NCBI GenBank assembly: GCA_018691945.1
Contig: JABHJJ010000180.1
Coordinates: 1-5,602, forward strand
DNA: 5,602 nucleotides
Reading direction: 5' to 3'
DNA from: Candidatus Nitrosopelagicus sp.
GTDB taxonomy: Archaea; Thermoproteota; Nitrososphaeria; Nitrososphaerales; Nitrosopumilaceae
The notes beneath the pieces were generated by a model. That model saw only the letters and a list, made by a program, of their open reading frames with translations, ran no database searches and was not told the DNA's origin. Shown here in pieces: positions 4,766-5,602 of the stretch (positions are counted from its first letter, which is position 1; the number at the start of each line of letters is the position of its first letter). The translations under genes were made by a program, and so were the position numbers.

Positions 4766-5602
4766 TTATACAAATAGATGAATTATGTATGTGCACGCTA
4801 CTCCTAATGCTGCAGCACCTGGAATTGTTATGACCCATGAAAAGATAATCTGTCTGCTTACCTTCCATCTTACAGCTCGTATTCTTCGTGCTGATCCAGC
4901 ACCCATGATTGTTCCGGTAATTGCATGAGTTGTACTTGCAGGAATTCCTAGTGTTGCAAAGACTGCAAGCATCAATCCGCCGCTAGTCTCTGCGGCAAAT
5001 CCTTGATACGGTTTCAGTCTCGTAATCCTAACTCCTAATGTCTTGATTACTTTGTATCCTCCAAAGAATGTGCCTAATCCCATTGCAGTTGCAGCTGCAA
5101 ATATTACCCATAATGGCATCTCTAGTTCTGGAATCAAATCTGCTGCAAATAAAATTAACACTATAATTCCCATGGTTTTTTGTCCATCATTTGCTCCATG
5201 TGTTAAGGCAAACCATGCTGATGAGATAATTTGCAATCTTCCAAATGTTTTGTTTACTATAGCGGGTTTTCTTCTTGCAAACAAGAATATGATCAGTCCT
5301 GTAACTGCAATGCCAAAAATCATTCCGCCAATCGGGGCAACAATTATTCCTGTGAACACTTTGCCTAATCCATCATAAACTAATTTTTCAAACCCTAATC
5401 CTGCAATCCCTGCTCCCATTATGCCTCCAATTAGTGAATGGCTGTTTGAAATTGGGAGTCCAAAGTATGTGCATAAGGAACTCCATGCAATCGCTCCTGC
5501 TAATCCTCCAATAATCATGTAAACTGTAATGTCATCTGGACTAACGATTCCTTTTGCTATAGTTGTTGCAACTGCAACTCCAAAAATGAATGGACCGATA
5601 AA
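4766..5602 (-). CDS. pit: PiT-family inorganic phosphate transporter (5' truncated)
   Basis: The last 278 residues of a low-affinity phosphate permease driven by sodium or protons. The frame is open to the right edge (codon 5602-5600 reads Phe), so the start lies outside; the ATG at 5518 is internal, since the 28 codons before it continue the family sequence. The first visible signature is FGLPISNSHSLIGG (residues 47-60), followed by the second-repeat GANDGQKTMG (136-145) and GIPASTTHAITG (219-230), giving the duplicated PD001131-type architecture. About seven or eight membrane segments are visible. The missing N terminus should hold the first GAND motif. Any PhoU/DUF47 partner, common next to archaeal PiT genes, would be outside the window. 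Arsenate often enters cells by such carriers, which gives the nearby ars genes a functional context; the link is inferred. Confidence 0.93.
   Translation of the reverse strand, partial: FIGPFIFGVAVATTIAKGIVSPDDITVYMIIGGLAGAIAWSSLCTYFGLPISNSHSLIGGIMGAGIAGLGFEKLVYDGLGKVFTGIIVAPIGGMIFGIAVTGLIIFLFARRKPAIVNKTFGRLQIISSAWFALTHGANDGQKTMGIIVLILFAADLIPELEMPLWVIFAAATAMGLGTFFGGYKVIKTLGVRITRLKPYQGFAAETSGGLMLAVFATLGIPASTTHAITGTIMGAGSARRIRAVRWKVSRQIIFSWVITIPGAAALGVACTYIIHLFV

Noticed and set aside
5043..5378. Rightward 111-codon open frame opposite the PiT gene
   Set aside because: Shadow frame; the opposite strand carries clear PiT motifs and this one does not resemble a protein family.
4766..5518. Treating the ATG at 5518 as the start of the PiT gene
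   Set aside because: The frame continues to the right edge with 28 more codons of transporter-like sequence, and the first GAND motif is missing, so this Met is internal.
1..5602. CRISPR arrays, tRNA or rRNA genes, insertion sequences, or a transferred island
   Set aside because: No regularly spaced repeats, cloverleaf-like sequence, transposase or terminal inverted repeats were seen, and base and codon use look uniform throughout.

Overview
The window looks like chromosomal DNA of an ammonia-oxidising archaeon of the Nitrososphaerota (Thaumarchaeota), close to Nitrosopumilus. The signs are an AT-rich sequence, very tight gene packing, TATA-box promoters with short or absent leaders, oligo-T terminators and an archaeal-type SMC. 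This placement rests on overall character and was not tested by a search.

Layout, left to right. (1) The 3' end of an SMC ATPase gene runs rightward (1-344) and meets, tail to tail with a 7-nt overlap, a leftward gene group. (2) That group (1872 down to 338) encodes a small zinc-ribbon protein, an unrecognised 128-residue protein and a beta-hydroxyacid dehydrogenase; the last two are joined by an ATGA overlap. (3) Upstream on the same strand lies an arsenic-resistance-like unit: a thiol-type arsenate reductase (ArsC) and an aquaporin joined by a TAATG overlap, with a divergent ArsR repressor gene (3043-3342). The 41-bp gap between arsC and arsR holds two TATA-like palindromic elements arranged so that the two promoters interleave. 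(4) A leftward sbtA-sbtB-like pair (4720 down to 3339) encodes a probable sodium/bicarbonate transporter and its PII-like regulator. It converges on arsR over a 4-nt stop-codon overlap sitting in a perfect 8-bp inverted repeat. (5) At the right edge is most of a leftward PiT-type phosphate transporter gene (4766-5602), 5' end cut off.

How the genes may work together. ArsR would repress its own gene and arsC-aqp. On arsenite exposure ArsC reduces arsenate to arsenite, which the aquaporin channel lets out down its gradient, replacing the usual ArsB or Acr3 pump. Arsenate typically enters cells through phosphate carriers such as PiT, so the neighbouring transporter is a plausible entry route. 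SbtA/SbtB would supply bicarbonate, the carbon substrate of the 3-hydroxypropionate/4-hydroxybutyrate cycle used by these archaea, and the beta-hydroxyacid dehydrogenase belongs to a family that reduces short semialdehydes. These links are inferences from gene families and order. Every stretch between genes is 45 bp or less.
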